From Thalassotalea sp. (GTDB taxonomy: Bacteria > Pseudomonadota > Gammaproteobacteria > Enterobacterales > Alteromonadaceae): a DNA stretch of 48,364 bases. The position numbers were made by a program, and so were the translations under genes. Below, in pieces: positions 45,470 to 48,364 of this stretch; position 1 is the first letter of the stretch; each line of letters starts with the position of its first letter. The DNA is taken from contig JAKVCY010000053.1 in the NCBI GenBank assembly GCA_022448425.1, positions 1 to 48,364 on the forward strand, given 5' to 3'. The notes below the pieces were generated by a model. That model saw only the letters and a list, made by a program, of their open reading frames with translations. It searched no databases and was not told where the DNA came from.

Positions 45470-46468
45470 ATGCAAGAATATACAGCAATAAAACTCATCG
45501 CTCGCCCAAGTGGCGGTCCAATCACAGACGAACTATTTGAAACTGTTACAATGCCACGCCCAGAATTAGCAGATGGCGAGTTTTTAGTTCAGCAAACCTA
45601 CATGTCACTTGATCCAGCAATGTTTGGCTGGATGAGTCCTGATACCGAGAGCTATATTCCACCGGTAGCGTTAGGTGATGTTATGCGCAGTAGCGGTATA
45701 GGTAACGTTATAGAGTCAAAACACCCTGATTTTCAAGTGGGCGACCGCGTAACAGGTTTACTTGGCTGGACAGAATTATTGAAGACAAACGGTCAAGGTA
45801 TCAACAAGGTACAAAACGATTTACCTGATGAAACGATTTTATCAGTATTCGCGTTACCGGGATTAACCGCTACACAAGGTCTATTTAGCATCGGTAAGCC
45901 GAAGGCAGGCGAAACAATTGTCGTCACTGGAGCTGCTGGCTCTGTAGGTTCTATCGTTGGACAACTAGCAAAAGCTGATGGTCTGAACGTTATTGGCGTT
46001 GTAGGTGGCGACGAGAAAGCGAGTTGGATTGTTAATGAACTCGGCTTTGATGGTGCAATTAATTACAAGACTGATGATTTAAAAGCTAAGTTAGACGAAT
46101 TAGCACCGAATGGTGTTGATGTGTATTTCGAAAATACGGGTGGCCCTATACAGCAAGCTGTATTTAACAAGATGAATGTGCATGGCCGCATCGCGGTGTG
46201 TGGCATGATAGCTGACTATGCTAAAGCAATCCCAGATCCGGGTCCGAACTGGATACCTATGATCAAAAAACGTTTAACGGTTCAAGGCTATGCGATGCCT
46301 GACCATTTTGGTGACATCCCTGCTCTACTTACAAAATTAACGCCTTATGTGATGCAAGGCAAAATAAAGTATCGCAGCCACATTTTAGATGGATTACCGT
46401 CTGCAATTACAGGCCTTAACTTATTCTTCACTGGCGGCAACCAAGGCAAGTTAATGGTAAAACTATAA
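45470..46468 (+). CDS. NADPH-dependent alkenal/one reductase (CurA/PTGR type MDR)
   Basis: A 332-aa zinc-independent medium-chain dehydrogenase. It has the nucleotide loop TGAAGSVGSIVGQLAK (from 153), YMSLDPAM and VYFENTGGPI, and the GYAMPDHFGD region typical of the CurA/YncB and prostaglandin reductase group. Members reduce the C=C bond of alpha,beta-unsaturated aldehydes and ketones such as lipid-peroxidation alkenals. An AAAGGAT ribosome-binding site precedes ATG 45470. Confidence 0.92.
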   Translation: MQEYTAIKLIARPSGGPITDELFETVTMPRPELADGEFLVQQTYMSLDPAMFGWMSPDTESYIPPVALGDVMRSSGIGNVIESKHPDFQVGDRVTGLLGWTELLKTNGQGINKVQNDLPDETILSVFALPGLTATQGLFSIGKPKAGETIVVTGAAGSVGSIVGQLAKADGLNVIGVVGGDEKASWIVNELGFDGAINYKTDDLKAKLDELAPNGVDVYFENTGGPIQQAVFNKMNVHGRIAVCGMIADYAKAIPDPGPNWIPMIKKRLTVQGYAMPDHFGDIPALLTKLTPYVMQGKIKYRSHILDGLPSAITGLNLFFTGGNQGKLMVKL

Positions 46469-46515
46469 AAACGTCTTCTGGGCACAATTTAAGCGAACGA
46501 CTTAAAGGAAAAAAA

Positions 46516-47115
46516 ATGAAAATAATCAGAAAAATTGCAATCTTAGGATTAGCGAGCTTGGCAAGTCTCACACAATTTCAAGTATTGGCTGATGACGATA
46601 ATGGCAATAAAGCCTATGAAATTGATGAAACAACCTTTAGCTGCATCAACGATATGTCTCGCGTGCGTGGATTTTTCGTCGATAACCTTGATAAGTCAGC
46701 ACTAGATAAAACCTTAAGTGTTGCTAATAAAGGAACCGGGGAATATCCAGCAGGTTCAGTGGTACAACTCGTACCTACAGAAGTTATGGTTAAGCACCCT
46801 AAAGGTACAAGCCCTGCTACCAATGACTGGGAATTTTTTGAGCTAGCTGTATCGCCTCAAGGCAGTAAGTTTACTGCGCGAGGGTTTACGGAAGTCAAAA
46901 ACCGCTTCGGTGGCAACTGCTTGGATTGCCACAAAAAGGCAAAGCCTGAGTTTGATTTGATCTGTGAGACGGGTCACGGCTGCGATCCTATCCCTATTAC
47001 TAAAGAGATGATTGCCGTTACTCAAAAGACCGATCCACGATGCGGTGTTATGCCAACGCTTAACGACAAAGAAAAGGTAATCCTTAAGCAATTAAAAGCT
47101 GCATTTGGCGGATAG
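46516..47115 (+). CDS. Exported monohaem c-type cytochrome-like protein
   Basis: A 199-aa protein with a signal peptide (cleavage near QVLA/DDD, residue 25) and one haem-binding motif C135-L-D-C138-H139. Further cysteines are C43, C150, C156 and C176. YPAGSVVQLVPTEVMVKHP and DWEFFELAV come before the haem motif. The layout, with the haem site late in a beta-rich domain, recalls the cytochrome P460 fold, but I cannot confirm it. It starts 47 bp after the reductase gene and ends before a strong terminator. Confidence 0.75.
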   Translation: MKIIRKIAILGLASLASLTQFQVLADDDNGNKAYEIDETTFSCINDMSRVRGFFVDNLDKSALDKTLSVANKGTGEYPAGSVVQLVPTEVMVKHPKGTSPATNDWEFFELAVSPQGSKFTARGFTEVKNRFGGNCLDCHKKAKPEFDLICETGHGCDPIPITKEMIAVTQKTDPRCGVMPTLNDKEKVILKQLKAAFGG

Positions 47116-47153
47116 CTTACTTACAAATAGTAGCTTTAAGCTCGAAAAAAAAG

Positions 47154-47229
47154 AAAAAGCCCTATCTACGCTCTAGAAACGGTACCAAGAATGTGCACCA
47201 AACCAGAGCGTCAAAAATAGGGCTTTTTT
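47154..47229 (+). terminator. Two-stem terminator after the cytochrome-like gene
   Basis: The outer stem AAAAAGCCCTAT (47154-47165) pairs with ATAGGGCTTTTT (47217-47228). An inner stem ACGCTCT (47168-47174) pairs with AGAGCGT (47205-47211), with a 30-nt loop. The T-run at the 3' end makes it a good intrinsic terminator; A/T symmetry lets it work in both directions. Confidence 0.85.
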
Positions 47230-47242
47230 AATCTTAAATAGT

Positions 47243-47620
47243 AGGGCGTGTTGGTCTTTCTAGGCTATTTTTACAGCAATTTATGATGTTTTTATACAAG
47301 GCAGAGCTTATGTAATGTGGTTATTCCACATCAATAACCGATAAAAACTTTGTGCTCCTGCAAAGTCACCTTACCCTACATCCTTGTAGGGCAACGCAGT
47401 AGAAAGGCATCATAAATGCTGTCCTAAGTATGCAGTAAAAGGGATTCGTTTAAATGCATTTTTCTCATTGATGCCTGCGTGGATGCAGGTACTAAGATTA
47501 TGCAGGAGCATAATAATCGGTACTTGCTCTGTGCGTAGAATAACTGTGCGTAACACAAGTGCCGCGATAAAAATGCATTTAATTCGAACAAAATTTAAAC
47601 CTGGAAGACCAACACGCCCT
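47243..47620 (+). repeat. TIR-ended non-coding repeat, copy 4 (378 bp, full length)
   Basis: Same orientation as copies 1 and 3 and same length as copy 2. Ends AGGGCGTGTTGGTCTTTC and (reverse complement) AGGGCGTGTTGGTCTTCC; TA is at both borders. The internal module (about 47448-47589) is bounded by ATTCGTTTAAATGCATTTTT and its near mirror image and contains hairpins around CCTGC...GCAGG and GATTATGC...GCATAATC. It lies just downstream of ohr. Confidence 0.9.
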
Positions 47621-47626
47621 AGAGTC

Positions 47627-48055
47627 TTATACCACTTCCAAGGTTACATCAATATTGCCGCGTGTTGCATTTGAATACGGACATACTTGATGCGCTTTTT
47701 CCACAAGGCTAGATGCTGTTTCTTTATCTAAATCACCTAGTGAAACTGAAAGCTTAACGGCAATACCAAAACCGTGCTCTATTGGACCAATAGGTACTTC
47801 TGCTGACACGCTAATGTCGTTACCTAAAACAATTTTTTCTGCTGCTGCAACATGCTTTAGTGCGCCGATAAAACACGCTGAGTAACCAGCAGCAAACAAC
47901 TGCTCAGGGTTTGTACCCTCTCCGCCAGCACCACCTAACCCTTTAGGTGTTGAAAGTGTGATATTCAGTTTACCATCATCCGATTTTGCAGTGCCCTCAC
48001 GGCCACCTGTCGCTGTCGCAACGCCTTTATAGAGTTTCTCTGACAATACGTTCAT
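47627..48055 (-). CDS. ohr: Organic hydroperoxide resistance protein
   Basis: A 142-aa OsmC-fold peroxidase reducing fatty-acid and other organic hydroperoxides with lipoyl or dithiol donors. Reactive C61 ([12 protein letters not shown]) and resolving C125 ([16 protein letters not shown]) are at the usual spacing. A GAGGAAAG ribosome-binding site precedes the ATG. It is divergent from ohrR with two palindromes between. Confidence 0.96.
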   Translation of the reverse strand: MNVLSEKLYKGVATATGGREGTAKSDDGKLNITLSTPKGLGGAGGEGTNPEQLFAAGYSACFIGALKHVAAAEKIVLGNDISVSAEVPIGPIEHGFGIAVKLSVSLGDLDKETASSLVEKAHQVCPYSNATRGNIDVTLEVV

Positions 48056-48092
48056 AGTACTTTCCTCAGTAATAATTTAATTAATGTAAACG

Positions 48093-48116
48093 ATATACTT
48101 TGCACGCAAAGTATAT
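48093..48116. promoter_or_regulatory. OhrR-type operator 1
   Basis: ATATACTTTGC-AC-GCAAAGTATAT is an 11-bp-arm palindrome 38 bases before the ohr start. Its core TTTGC..GCAAA is shared with operator 2. Position and symmetry suggest that OhrR binds it to repress ohr until oxidised. Confidence 0.75.
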
Positions 48117-48142
48117 TATTAACTCAAAACTTGATTGTCAAT

Positions 48143-48160
48143 TATTTTGCATGCAAAATA
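48143..48160. promoter_or_regulatory. OhrR-type operator 2
   Basis: TATTTTGCA-TGCAAAATA is a perfect 18-bp palindrome 26 bases before the ohrR start, with its centre 47 bp from that of operator 1. Probably used for autoregulation of ohrR. Confidence 0.75.
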
Positions 48161-48186
48161 TAAACATGAAATATTGAGAGGTATCT

Positions 48187-48364
48187 ATGTCAGTAACATT
48201 AAGACTTGAAAATCAGCTTTGTCATCGCTTCTATCTGCTGTCAAATGCCTTTACTCGAGCATACCGCCCATTGCTAGAAGAATTAGACATTACCTACCCT
48301 CAATATGTAGTCATGATGGCTTTATGGGAGAAAGACGACATAACTGTTGCCACCCTCTTAGATA
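48187..48364 (+). CDS. ohrR: MarR-family hydroperoxide sensor OhrR (cut by the window end)
   Basis: The first 59 codons of a MarR-type regulator, MSVTLRLENQLCHRFYLLSN, with the conserved peroxide-sensing Cys at C12 (QLC) and LDITYPQYVVMMALWE. A GAGAGG ribosome-binding site precedes ATG 48187. The winged-helix domain lies outside the window. Divergent from ohr, the usual arrangement. Confidence 0.9.
   Translation, partial: MSVTLRLENQLCHRFYLLSNAFTRAYRPLLEELDITYPQYVVMMALWEKDDITVATLLD

Noticed and set aside
47468..47674. 68-codon open frame inside repeat copy 4
   Set aside because: The frame is not kept in the other copies and runs antisense into ohr.

Overview
The window (about 40% GC by eye) looks like a chromosomal segment of a marine gammaproteobacterium of the Alteromonadales type (Colwelliaceae/Alteromonadaceae-like). 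The support is conserved gene order: uvrY-uvrC-pgsA followed by a Gly/Cys/Leu tRNA operon, fabA convergent with rmf, and DUF3466-uup-glutaredoxin-rlmKL. I did not assign a species.

Layout. 1-4.9 kb: a broken glutathione S-transferase gene, a DUF6279-type lipoprotein, a heavily decayed pfkA, and a LytS/LytTR two-component pair. 5.1-10 kb (minus strand): a thiamine salvage operon behind a clear TPP riboswitch (TonB-dependent receptor, YkoF-like binding protein, PnuC/PnuT transporter, APH-fold kinase). It is interrupted by a 326-bp inverted-repeat-ended element. 10.1-16.4 kb: hinT and a tripartite RND efflux operon (OMF-MFP-RND). 16.7-17.3 kb: five tRNAs with a duplicated Gly-Cys pair. 17.4-28.4 kb: housekeeping genes pgsA, uvrC, uvrY, a small basic protein, fabA (with a FabR-like box between -35 and -10), rmf, DUF3466, uup, a glutaredoxin-like protein and rlmKL. 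28.4-31.5 kb: accessory material, namely a second copy of the element, an initiator tRNA followed by tandem copies of its own 3' half, small GNAT genes and two broken genes.

32.4-44.1 kb (plus strand, with a divergent LysR regulator): a lipid-catabolism cluster containing histidine phosphatase, SDR, ACAD10/11-type acyl-CoA dehydrogenase, ACAD10/11-type APH kinase, SDR, large acyl-CoA dehydrogenase, MaoC hydratase, MFE-2-type SDR, thiolase and acyl-CoA synthetase. The adjacent kinase and dehydrogenase match the two halves of mammalian ACAD11 and the LvaA/LvaC pair of the Pseudomonas levulinate route. The cluster is therefore a good candidate for 4-hydroxyacyl-CoA degradation feeding an (R)-specific beta-oxidation spiral. 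44.3-48.4 kb: a patatin-like lipase, a CurA/PTGR-type alkenal reductase, a c-type cytochrome-like protein, and ohr/ohrR with two palindromic operators. Together these suggest handling of (per)oxidised lipids.

A non-coding repeat family with about 18-bp terminal inverted repeats beginning GGGCGTGTTG occurs four times (326, 378, 238 and 378 bp). Three copies are flanked by TA, and the element is rich in hairpins. Together with the tRNA-fMet 3'-half tandem repeats and the candidate 4-hydroxy-acid cluster, it is the most interesting material here.
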